This document shows, in pieces, positions 48,384 to 58,625 of a DNA stretch of 64,000 nucleotides (its first letter is position 1; the number at the start of each line of letters is the position of its first letter). Location: contig DXAV01000083.1 in the NCBI GenBank assembly GCA_019116805.1, positions 1 through 64,000 on the forward strand. Direction: 5' to 3'. The stretch is from Candidatus Bacteroides merdavium (lineage in GTDB: Bacteria > Bacteroidota > Bacteroidia > Bacteroidales > Bacteroidaceae). A model generated the notes under the pieces. That model was not told the DNA's origin, ran no database searches, and saw only the letters and a list, made by a program, of their open reading frames with translations. Both the position numbers and the translations under genes were made by a program.

Positions 48384-49099
48384 ACTAATGGCAACAAATC
48401 ACTCAACGTGATGCGCCCTTCATACAGCGCCTTGCCGAAAATGACGGCAGGTACGCCACTCTCATCCAAGCGATAGATATCATCCACACAGCTCACCCCT
48501 CCACTCGCAATCAGATACAAGCCCGGATCATGCTCCAGCATCTCTTTATACAGTCCCAAAGAAGGTCCCTGCAACATGCCGTCGCAACTGATATCCGTGC
48601 AAATCACTTTGGAGATACCTTTCTGGCGATAATTGTCCATGAAAGGAAACAAATCCACATCACTGTCTTCTTTCCATCCTCCCACTGCAATACGACGTTC
48701 TTTCACATCAGCTCCCAAGATAATTTTTTCCGGACCATACGTTTCTATCCAACGACTGAAGATCTCAGGATTCCTGACGGCAATGCTTCCACCTGTCACC
48801 ATCTGCGCCCCACTCTCAAACGCAATCCGCAAATCCTCGTCGGTTTTCACGCCACCGCCGAAGTCGATAACAAGTGAAGTGGCTGTAGCAATCTTTTCCA
48901 ACACGCCATAGTTCACAACGTGGTGTGAAGCCGCTCCGTCCAAGTCAACCAAATGCAGACGCCTGATGCCGCCCGCTTCCAACATTTTGGCCACCTCAAG
49001 CGGATTCTCATTGTACACCTTCTTACTTTCATAGTCGCCTTGCGACAAGCGTACACACTTGCCTCCAATGATATCAATGGCAGGTATCAGTTCTATCAT
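48380..49099 (-). CDS. hisA: Phosphoribosylformimino-5-aminoimidazole carboxamide ribotide isomerase
   Basis: '[19 protein letters not shown]'. Confidence 0.97.
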   Translation of the reverse strand: MIELIPAIDIIGGKCVRLSQGDYESKKVYNENPLEVAKMLEAGGIRRLHLVDLDGAASHHVVNYGVLEKIATATSLVIDFGGGVKTDEDLRIAFESGAQMVTGGSIAVRNPEIFSRWIETYGPEKIILGADVKERRIAVGGWKEDSDVDLFPFMDNYRQKGISKVICTDISCDGMLQGPSLGLYKEMLEHDPGLYLIASGGVSCVDDIYRLDESGVPAVIFGKALYEGRITLSDLLPLV

Positions 49100-49686
49100 A
49101 GTTCCAAGAAATTTCTCAAAATACGCTCACCTACCGCTCCACTCTTTTCCGGATGGAACTGCGTGGCATAGAAGTTATCTTTATGCAAAGCCGCACTGAA
49201 CGGCAATATATAATCGGTCACAGCTGCCGTACATTCATTCAAAGGTACATAAAAGCTATGGACAAAATAGACGAACTCATCCTTCGTAAAGTCACGAAAC
49301 AGCGGACTACAAGTTTGAGCCAACGTGTTCCAACCCATGTGGGGCACTTTGTCTTCATGCCTCTCAGAACGAAACCGTTTCACATCCACATCAAAGATAC
49401 CCAAGCAATCCACATCTCCCTCTTCCGAATGGCGACACATCAGCTGTTGCCCAATACAGATACCCAGTACCGGTTGCTTCAAGTCTCGGATCAGCTGGTC
49501 CAGCTTCCGTTCTTTCAAATAAGCCATGGTACTTTTCGCCTCTCCCTGCCCTGGAAACAATATCTTGTCGGCCGAGAGGAGCTCTTCTGGATTATCCGTA
49601 ACACGAGGCATCACCCCTACACGCTTCAAAGCATTAACAACGGAGCAGATATTTCCGGCATTATATCTCACTATAGCTACTTCCAT
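49096..49686 (-). CDS. hisH: Imidazole glycerol phosphate synthase subunit HisH
   Basis: '[14 protein letters not shown]', '[12 protein letters not shown]', '[10 protein letters not shown]'. Confidence 0.96.
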   Translation of the reverse strand: MEVAIVRYNAGNICSVVNALKRVGVMPRVTDNPEELLSADKILFPGQGEAKSTMAYLKERKLDQLIRDLKQPVLGICIGQQLMCRHSEEGDVDCLGIFDVDVKRFRSERHEDKVPHMGWNTLAQTCSPLFRDFTKDEFVYFVHSFYVPLNECTAAVTDYILPFSAALHKDNFYATQFHPEKSGAVGERILRNFLEL

Positions 49687-49702
49687 TACTATAATAATTA
49701 TA

Positions 49703-50557
49703 TCAACTAAATATAACCGTCTTGTTCTTATATACCAGCACCTTCCGTTCAATATGCTTCTGCACGGCACGCGAAAGAACAATCTTCTCCAAATCCTTTC
49801 CCTTGCTAACCAAGTCCTGCACCGTGTCCTTATGTGTGATGCGTACAATATCCTGCTCGATGATGGGGCCTGCGTCCAGCTCCGTAGTCACATAATGACT
49901 GGTCGCACCTATAATCTTCACACCACGTTCAAAAGCCGCATGATAAGGCTTGGCACCCACAAATGCCGGCAAGAAAGAATGATGAATATTGATAATGCGA
50001 TTAGGATATGCGTTAATCATTTGTTCCGAAATCACCTGCATGTAGCGTGCCAATACAATGAATGTTATACCATGCTTGGCCAGTAATTCCATTTCCTTCT
50101 GTTCCTGTTCCGCCTTGTTCTCCTTTGTGATGGGAAACAAATAGAACGGTATGCCAAAACGTTCGGCCACGTGCTGCAGATCCGGATGGTTGCTGACAAT
50201 AAGCGGAATGTCCACATTCCATTCACCAGCCGTATAACGGGCTAACATATCAAACAGACAATGAGACATCTTCGACACGAATATTGCCATACGCGGTTTG
50301 GTGTCCGAAAAATAAAGACGGAAACTCATTGCATATTTTTGCGCATACAATGTGGCAAAATAGTCTTCTATCTTTTCCTGAGGAATTAAGAAATCCTGCA
50401 ACTCCCATTCTATTCTCATGAAGAAAATATTCTCCACATGGTCCACATATTGGTCCAAATAGACAATATTCCCCTTGTTCACGGTTATAAAATCCGTTAC
50501 CTCTGCCAAAATACCAGGTTTGTCAGGGCAGTGCAATAACAGCTTGGCCGTTTTCAT
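49703..50557 (-). CDS. purU: Formyltetrahydrofolate deformylase
   Basis: ACT domain plus formyltransferase 'INIHHSFLPAFVGAKPYHAAFERGVKIIGATSHYVT'. Confidence 0.95.
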   Translation of the reverse strand: MKTAKLLLHCPDKPGILAEVTDFITVNKGNIVYLDQYVDHVENIFFMRIEWELQDFLIPQEKIEDYFATLYAQKYAMSFRLYFSDTKPRMAIFVSKMSHCLFDMLARYTAGEWNVDIPLIVSNHPDLQHVAERFGIPFYLFPITKENKAEQEQKEMELLAKHGITFIVLARYMQVISEQMINAYPNRIINIHHSFLPAFVGAKPYHAAFERGVKIIGATSHYVTTELDAGPIIEQDIVRITHKDTVQDLVSKGKDLEKIVLSRAVQKHIERKVLVYKNKTVIFS

Positions 50558-50849
50558 ACTTCTAAGTTTGTCTTATATCAGTTCAAAATTACAATATTCT
50601 CGTTTCAAGTCCGCAAAAATAACGATTTATTGCTAAAGAACGAATTTTTCAAGCACAAAGTTTCAAACTCACCATTAAGAGTTTCGTTTTCCACATTTCA
50701 GAAGACAAATATAGTTATCAAGCAATCCCTTTCTCCACAAATTAAAATGATTGTTAAATACACAATTTTATTTCCAATCCAACTCATTCAATATGAGCGG
50801 GTAAAAGGAAATCATGCTTTTACACCCTCAAAAAAACTTCCAAATACTA

Positions 50850-50879
50850 TTGCAGGTATAAAAAAAATGCCTACCTTTG
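50850..50879 (+). promoter_or_regulatory. tRNA-Asp promoter (TTG-N19-TACCTTTG)
   Basis: TTG 50850-50852, TACCTTTG 50872-50879. Confidence 0.7.
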
Positions 50880-50918
50880 CAACCGCAATCGAGAGAGATA
50901 GCAACGAAACAATGAAAT

Positions 50919-50993
50919 GGTGCGGTAGTTCAGCCTGGTTAGAATACATGCCTGTCACGCATGGGGTCGCGGGTTCGAGTCCCGTCCGCACCG
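50919..50993 (+). tRNA. tRNA-Asp(GTC)
   Basis: Cloverleaf: GGTGCGG acceptor paired with CCGCACC, anticodon loop CTGTCAC, T-arm GCGGGTTCGAGTCCCGT. Confidence 0.96.
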
Positions 50994-50998
50994 CTTGT

Positions 50999-51034
50999 AA
51001 AGCCTTGATTTCAAAAGAAATCAAGGCTTTTTTA
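50999..51034 (+). terminator. Intrinsic terminator after tRNA-Asp
   Basis: AAAGCCTTGATTTC...GAAATCAAGGCTTTTTTT. Confidence 0.8.
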
Positions 51035-51124
51035 TTCCAAATGTATTCTTTACGCCTCTTTGGGAAAACATCAATCCTATCAAGAAAAGCGATGCAACAA
51101 TCCGCTTGTCCGGAAAGCCTAAAC

Positions 51125-51215
51125 AACAAAGCACTGCATGGGATTCCAACGAAGTGCTTCGTGAGGGGGTAACAAAGCACTGCATGAGCACCCCAAAAAG
51201 CACTTCGTCACAAAC
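51125..51215. repeat. Four 23-nt-spaced imperfect repeats around AAAGCACT/AAGTGCTT
   Basis: GCAC at 51131, GTGC at 51154, GCAC at 51177 and 51200 (exact 23-nt spacing); AACAAAGCACTGCATGRG duplicated 46 nt apart. Confidence 0.75.
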
Positions 51216-51590
51216 AAAGATTTATCCACCTGCCATTACAACAAAAAACGCCCTTTGAAAATCACACTTTTCTTCAAAGGAACAATCGTCCTGGCAGAAG
51301 GAACATTGAAACCAACCTGTACCACGACGCGATTTTCTTCTACCGAAATAAATGTCACGCTGACCGATTGGCCGCGTCTGAACATCTAACAACAAGCAGT
51401 CCTCCACCCGAACCTGCCAAAATTTTCCAAAAGACATCACAAAGCAGCAACATTATCAATTTATTTTATACCTTTACAATCGCAAAATCCCCTATATAAT
51501 AGGTATATAATAACGGGTGAAAACTTCCACCGCAGACCAATGTCCTAACAAAGGGGAGAAGGCAGGAAATAAACCCCAAAATATACACGT

Positions 51591-53720
51591 ATGGAAGAAA
51601 CAACTCTCCTCACTCCCCTGTTGCTGACCATTGCCGGTCTGACAATAGGAGCCATCTTCAAATCGTTGTTCCAACGGACCCGTATTCCTTATACCGTAGG
51701 ACTGTTTGCTATCGGATTGACAGCTGGAATCCTGAACAGGGCCGGTATGTTTCAAGGTACACCCCAGTTTAGCCAGGCACTGGACAGCGTGGCTAACATT
51801 AACCCCGACCTCATCCTTTACATCTTCCTGCCCATCCTGATTTTCGATGCGGCCTACGAACTGAACCTACATATTTTCAAGAAGACTTTGACCAACGCTA
51901 CTCTGCTGGCCGTCCCAGGTTTAATTATCTGCATGCTTCTGACAGCTGCCCTCCTGATGATACTCAGCTGTTTCGTACCCGGCTATGAAGAATGGACATG
52001 GGCCGCCGCTCTGATGTTCGGTGCCTTGATCAGCGCCACCGACCCTGTAGCTGTGGTTGCATTGCTGCAGGAACTAAAGACCAGCAAACGTTTCTCCACA
52101 TTGGTGGACGCCGAGTCGCTGCTCAACGACGGTACGGGTATTGTTTGCTTCATGCTGTTCTTCGGCATCACTGTTTCGGGAGTAAGCAACGAAATGACTC
52201 CCGTCATTGAATTCTGCCAGGTAGTGGCAGGAGGAGCCGTCCTAGGTTTTCTAACGGCACGTCTCGTCATTTGGTTCATCACTCGCATCAACTCGGAAGA
52301 GATGATACAAAACAGTGTCATCATCCTCTCCGCCTATCTGATATTCATCCTTTCACAATATTATTTGGGCATCTCGGGTGTCATTGCACTGGTGGCTTTC
52401 GGACTGACTATCTCCTATGTGGGAAAACCCCGTTTCAAACCGCAGGTCAACACTTTCATGGGCAGTTTTTGGGAACTGCTCACTTACATTGCCAATACGC
52501 TTATCTTCATCATTGTGGGTATTGTGATTGCCGAAAAGGTTGACTTCTCGTGGGCACACTTCGGTATCCTGTTGCTGGTTTACGTATTCCTGAACATTTT
52601 CCGCTACGTGACCATCATGATGCTCTATCCCATAATGAAACGTTCGGGATATGGGCTGAACAAGAAAGAGTCCATCATCCTGACCTGGGGAGGTCTGCGC
52701 GGTGCATTGGGCATGACGCTGGCATTAATGGTTTCTTATACACCAGCCATCCCCGAGGAAATACGCAGCCAGGTTTTATTCTTCACTGCCGGCATAGTGA
52801 CCCTCACCTTATGTGTCAACGCCACCACCATGCGCTGGCTATTGAACAAACTGGGGTTGATATATACACCGACGGCACGTACCATGATGGAAAACAAGAT
52901 ACAGAACCATTTACATGAAAACTCTGAAAAATATTTCGAACGTCTGAAGTCACGCGAGACACTCAACGGAGCTAACTGGGAAAAAGTGACCCACTACATT
53001 GCCAGTAGCCCCAATGCCCAAGAAAGTAAGCCCATGAATAACGACGTAATGAACGAAATCAGATTGCGTGTACTGGACAAGGAAAAGATGTTCATCCACC
53101 AGATTTATGATGAAGGTATCATTGCCAAAACATCATTCATGTTGCTCTGCAATTCGTTGGACGAGCTCTACGACCACGACGGAAAGAGTCCGCTGGACAA
53201 CCGAAAATCCATCTTCAACTTCTGTAACCGTACATTCATCCTCGACAATATGCAACAGATACCGGGTATCGGCCCTTGGATCAGCTTCTACTTCAAGGAA
53301 CGCATCGGAGTGGTCTATGACTTGGGCCGAGGTTTTATCATCCTGCAAAAGGAAGACCTCAAACTGCTGGACGAGCTGGAAAACTCGAACATGCTGAATG
53401 CTGGGCAATCTGTCGTACTGAAGCCTCTGAGAGAAGAGATACAGCACAATATCAACTCCATGGACAAAGTTCTGAACAAATTGTCCAAGGACTTCCCGAA
53501 GGCCTACAAGCATGCCCTGACGCAGAAAGCCATACGCATGCTGCTCTGCAATGAACGCCGTACCATCCGGCAGATGCAGACCGACGGCATATTGTCTGAA
53601 AAAGATGCCGAACACCTGTATGAGAATGTGGACAAACGCAACGATCAGCTCAATTCGCTGAGCCACACTATACCTGCTTCTTTCCTAAGATGGATGAAGA
53701 TCAGGAGGAGAAAAGACTGA
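51591..53720 (+). CDS. CPA1-type Na+/H+ antiporter with cytoplasmic C-terminal domain
   Basis: 'FGALISATDPVAVVALLQELKTSKRFSTLVDAESLLNDGTGIV'. Confidence 0.93.
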   Translation: MEETTLLTPLLLTIAGLTIGAIFKSLFQRTRIPYTVGLFAIGLTAGILNRAGMFQGTPQFSQALDSVANINPDLILYIFLPILIFDAAYELNLHIFKKTLTNATLLAVPGLIICMLLTAALLMILSCFVPGYEEWTWAAALMFGALISATDPVAVVALLQELKTSKRFSTLVDAESLLNDGTGIVCFMLFFGITVSGVSNEMTPVIEFCQVVAGGAVLGFLTARLVIWFITRINSEEMIQNSVIILSAYLIFILSQYYLGISGVIALVAFGLTISYVGKPRFKPQVNTFMGSFWELLTYIANTLIFIIVGIVIAEKVDFSWAHFGILLLVYVFLNIFRYVTIMMLYPIMKRSGYGLNKKESIILTWGGLRGALGMTLALMVSYTPAIPEEIRSQVLFFTAGIVTLTLCVNATTMRWLLNKLGLIYTPTARTMMENKIQNHLHENSEKYFERLKSRETLNGANWEKVTHYIASSPNAQESKPMNNDVMNEIRLRVLDKEKMFIHQIYDEGIIAKTSFMLLCNSLDELYDHDGKSPLDNRKSIFNFCNRTFILDNMQQIPGIGPWISFYFKERIGVVYDLGRGFIILQKEDLKLLDELENSNMLNAGQSVVLKPLREEIQHNINSMDKVLNKLSKDFPKAYKHALTQKAIRMLLCNERRTIRQMQTDGILSEKDAEHLYENVDKRNDQLNSLSHTIPASFLRWMKIRRRKD

Positions 53721-53768
53721 ACTTAGCCGAAAATCGCTATCTTTGCGGCCGATACAAAGTTGAGACTT

Positions 53769-55172
53769 ATGAAACGAACGACTTCCTTCTACCTGATAAC
53801 CGGATGCCTTACATTGCTATCCGTCTTCGCTTCCTGCTGGCAAGACCGCAGCGGCGAATATTATGCACTGGTGGGCTCCAAAAGTTGGATTTATACCACC
53901 ATGCAGGAATATTATCTGTATTATCAGGACGTGCCGGAAGAAAGCGAGCTGAACTTCTTCCAGAAACCGGCCGAGTTCCTGAGTGCTGCGGCATCCGAGA
54001 AAGACGGTAAAAACGGAGTGCTATACTCGCACATAGACTCGGTAAAAACCGCATCTACCCGTACATTGAGCGACTCTCCTACCTTCGGTTTCGAAGCCGT
54101 GATGCTCCAGACCCCCCAAGGTGAATATGCTCTCCAAGTGCTCTACACACAACCGCAGTCACCCGCCGAAGAAGCTGGACTGAAACGAGGGGACCTCATC
54201 ATCGGAGCAGACAGCATGAAGATAAGCTCAAGTGACTATACCAAATACGTCACCAACCCCACTGCCGCCCATCTGTTCACTCTAGGAAGCTATAACGCAG
54301 AATCGGAACAAATAGACACTATAGGTACCGTACAGATGCCTGCGCCCCGCATCATCGAGATACAGAACCTGCTGAAGACAAGCCTCATCAACACGGGCAA
54401 TCGTAAAGCAGCGTATATCCTATATAATGAATTCGGTGAAGATGAAATCCCCCAATGGCAGTCCCTGTACAGCCAGCTGGCAGCCGCACAACCCGACGAC
54501 ATCATCCTGGACCTGCGCTACAATCCTGGCGGATACGTGTCCACCGCACAAGTCGTAGGCACTCTGCTGGCCCCGCAAAGTGCCCTTGGACAGACAATGC
54601 TCTACATGACGGGGAACGACAAGCTGAACCTCACCGAGACCTACACATTCGACACGAATCTGCTGCCCGGCGGAAGTATCCTGAGCTACCAGAACCTCTA
54701 TGTAATCACCTCCGGAAACACAGCCTCGGCCTCGGAAATAATCATCAACTGCCTGCGCCCCTACATGACGGGGAACCTCTATCAAGTGGGTGAAGCCACT
54801 TTCGGCAAGAATGTAGCCCAAGCACTCTACACCAACGATCAATATCCCCAGCTTGAGTTCTGGCTCACCACCTACTACCTGAGCAATGCAGATGGTTACA
54901 AGGACTATGACGTGGAAGGCCTGCCGGCTGACTACACCCAGTCTGAACCCTACGGCGGCAATCTGGGCGAACTGGGAACGGAAACAGACCCGCTAATGCA
55001 ACCCATTCTTATACGCATGGCTACAGGCAGTTTCCCCACAGCTGAAACGGCGACTCGTACCCTGGCATCGCCCCGGATGCTTGTCGTGAAAAATTCCGTT
55101 GCAGAAAAACGAAAGACGGCACGCACCAACCTGTCTTTCCAAAGCCTTTCCGACTTTTTGCCAGGAAACTGA
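53769..55172 (+). CDS. S41 family peptidase lipoprotein
   Basis: Lipobox FASC; PDZ 'SPAEEAGLKRGDLIIGAD'; 'DIILDLRYNPGGYVSTAQV', 'SGNTASASEI'. Confidence 0.9.
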   Translation: MKRTTSFYLITGCLTLLSVFASCWQDRSGEYYALVGSKSWIYTTMQEYYLYYQDVPEESELNFFQKPAEFLSAAASEKDGKNGVLYSHIDSVKTASTRTLSDSPTFGFEAVMLQTPQGEYALQVLYTQPQSPAEEAGLKRGDLIIGADSMKISSSDYTKYVTNPTAAHLFTLGSYNAESEQIDTIGTVQMPAPRIIEIQNLLKTSLINTGNRKAAYILYNEFGEDEIPQWQSLYSQLAAAQPDDIILDLRYNPGGYVSTAQVVGTLLAPQSALGQTMLYMTGNDKLNLTETYTFDTNLLPGGSILSYQNLYVITSGNTASASEIIINCLRPYMTGNLYQVGEATFGKNVAQALYTNDQYPQLEFWLTTYYLSNADGYKDYDVEGLPADYTQSEPYGGNLGELGTETDPLMQPILIRMATGSFPTAETATRTLASPRMLVVKNSVAEKRKTARTNLSFQSLSDFLPGN

Positions 55173-55248
55173 AACAAAGTACCGGGTTTTCGGGGCTTAA
55201 ATCAAATAAATGTGTACCTTTGCAGCCCGAAAACCAGAGAAAAGAAAG

Positions 55249-56121
55249 ATGAACCATAAATTATGCTGCATCGGGTACATCACCCGCGACAAAATCGTTA
55301 CACCCGACAACACTGTTTATATGCCCGGAGGAACGGCTTTCTATTTCGCCAAAGCCATCAGCCGTCTGCAAGCCCAAGACTTCCTGCTGGTCAGTGCACT
55401 GGCAGAAGAGGACAAGGCGGCCGCAGAAGAAATCATCCGCGAAGGTATCGAAGTAAAGCTCGTACCCACCGCCCACTCCCACAGTTTCGAGAACATCTAC
55501 GGCCACAACCCTAACGAACGTCGCCAGCGGGTCACTGCCCAAGCCGATTCTTTCCGCATTGACGATCTCAGAGACGTACAAGCTAACATCATCCACCTGG
55601 GTACCCTGTTAGCCGACGACTTCTCACTGGAAGTCATCAAGTATTTGGCCAGCCGCAGTACGCTAGCAGCCGACGTACAAGGTTTCCTACGCAAAGTGGA
55701 GAACGAAAAGGTATTTCCAGTGGACTGGGCCGAAAAACGTGAAGCCTTAAAATATATCCACACACTGAAGGCCAACGAAAGCGAGATGGAGGTGCTGACT
55801 GGATGCGATGAACCGCATGAAGCAGCCTTGCTCATCGCCGACTGGGGTGTAAAAACAGTACTGCTGACGCTGGGCGACAAGGGTTCGCTCATCTACAGCG
55901 GAGGCCAATTCTACGACATTCCTGCTTATCCCACCATGAAGGTGGTGGACGCCACCGGATGTGGCGACACCTACATGGCCGGATACCTCTACAAACGAAG
56001 CCAGGGAGCCTCCCACCAGGAAGCCGGATGCTTCGCCGCCGCCATGTGCACCCTCAAGCTACAAGCACACGGCCCGTTCAACGGGACGGAAGCCATGGTG
56101 AACAGCATCATCGGAAAATGA
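55249..56121 (+). CDS. PfkB family carbohydrate kinase
   Basis: 'MPGGTAFYFAKAI', 'VVDATGCGDTYMAGYLY'. Confidence 0.92.
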   Translation: MNHKLCCIGYITRDKIVTPDNTVYMPGGTAFYFAKAISRLQAQDFLLVSALAEEDKAAAEEIIREGIEVKLVPTAHSHSFENIYGHNPNERRQRVTAQADSFRIDDLRDVQANIIHLGTLLADDFSLEVIKYLASRSTLAADVQGFLRKVENEKVFPVDWAEKREALKYIHTLKANESEMEVLTGCDEPHEAALLIADWGVKTVLLTLGDKGSLIYSGGQFYDIPAYPTMKVVDATGCGDTYMAGYLYKRSQGASHQEAGCFAAAMCTLKLQAHGPFNGTEAMVNSIIGK

Positions 56122-56143
56122 TTGCACGCGCTATATAATAAAA

Positions 56144-56167
56144 AAGGCGTGGAAATTTCCACGCCTT
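56144..56167. terminator. Bidirectional hairpin AAGGCGTGGAAATTTCCACGCCTT
   Basis: Perfect 12-bp palindrome between convergent genes. Confidence 0.8.
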
Positions 56168-56185
56168 CTTACTATATGCACATCC

Positions 56186-57013
56186 TCATCGTCTTCGCCG
56201 AATGCGTTTCCACCACAAATAATATCCGGTCAGCGGAAGCGCGGCACCCAACAGAGCGGCCAGGAACCAGAGTATGCGTGTAATCATCCCGCCGAAACTG
56301 CCTACATGCACGCCATACACCCAACGCTTGTCTACCCCGAAGAATTCATAAAACCATTCGCGATACCAGCCGAAAGACCACGTAAGCCCGGTCAAGGCCA
56401 TAATCAACAGCAATAGCAAGGCATACATGCCGCCCGCCACATGCAGGCTGTACCAGAAACGCCGCCATCCTTTGCGCACCGTAATCTTCAGGCTGCCGGT
56501 CAACGCCTTCTTCGTCCGGGGCCACCAAATGATGATTCCTGACAGCAACACGATGACAAACAACAACGTACTGACACCCACAATCATCTTTCCCAAAAAT
56601 ATACCGCCGCCATCCGGCCTGCTACCCAACAGCCAGCGGTGCAGACCGAACATGGTGCGGAAGAACGGCAAGCGCTCATACTTGCCCAGCACCTCGCCCG
56701 TATAGGGATTGACAAACACAGCCGCACGCTTGGGCTTGGAAAGATTTACCTGATAAGAACGTTCCGGGTCGGGATATGCAGTCACGCCTTTCACTTTTAC
56801 TCCATCGGGAAGCGTGGCTGCGACCTTGGCCGCAGCTTCTTCCTGTGTAAGCATGGGGCCCGAAAGCCGCTCCACCCGATAAAGGTCGGGACGAGCCCAC
56901 ATCGTAATCTCCTGTTCGAACACCAGCATGGCTCCCGAAAAGCATATCAGCGCGATGAGGACGCCGAAAGGCAGTGACAGCCAAAGGTGCAGTTTACGGA
57001 AAATACTTTTCAT
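56186..57013 (-). CDS. PepSY-domain inner-membrane protein (XusC-like)
   Basis: 'RKLHLWLSLPFGVLIALICFSGAMLVFEQEI', 'GLHRWLLG'; adjacent to DUF4374 and TonB receptor genes. Confidence 0.85.
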   Translation of the reverse strand: MKSIFRKLHLWLSLPFGVLIALICFSGAMLVFEQEITMWARPDLYRVERLSGPMLTQEEAAAKVAATLPDGVKVKGVTAYPDPERSYQVNLSKPKRAAVFVNPYTGEVLGKYERLPFFRTMFGLHRWLLGSRPDGGGIFLGKMIVGVSTLLFVIVLLSGIIIWWPRTKKALTGSLKITVRKGWRRFWYSLHVAGGMYALLLLLIMALTGLTWSFGWYREWFYEFFGVDKRWVYGVHVGSFGGMITRILWFLAALLGAALPLTGYYLWWKRIRRRR

Positions 57014-57116
57014 AATGACAAAGATAATTAAATGAAGAATGAAGAATTTACCATGCGGCATATAGCGTATACAGACAGCGCAGCCTAATTCTTCATTCTT
57101 AATTCTTCATTCTTCA

Positions 57117-58589
<1,473 letters not shown>

Positions 58590-58625
58590 TTATAGATTAT
58601 AATTATTCACTCATCTGATACTTCA

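Noticed and set aside
50630-51172. 180-aa ORF spanning the tRNA-Asp region
   Set aside because: Crosses tRNA, its promoter and terminator; not a plausible gene.
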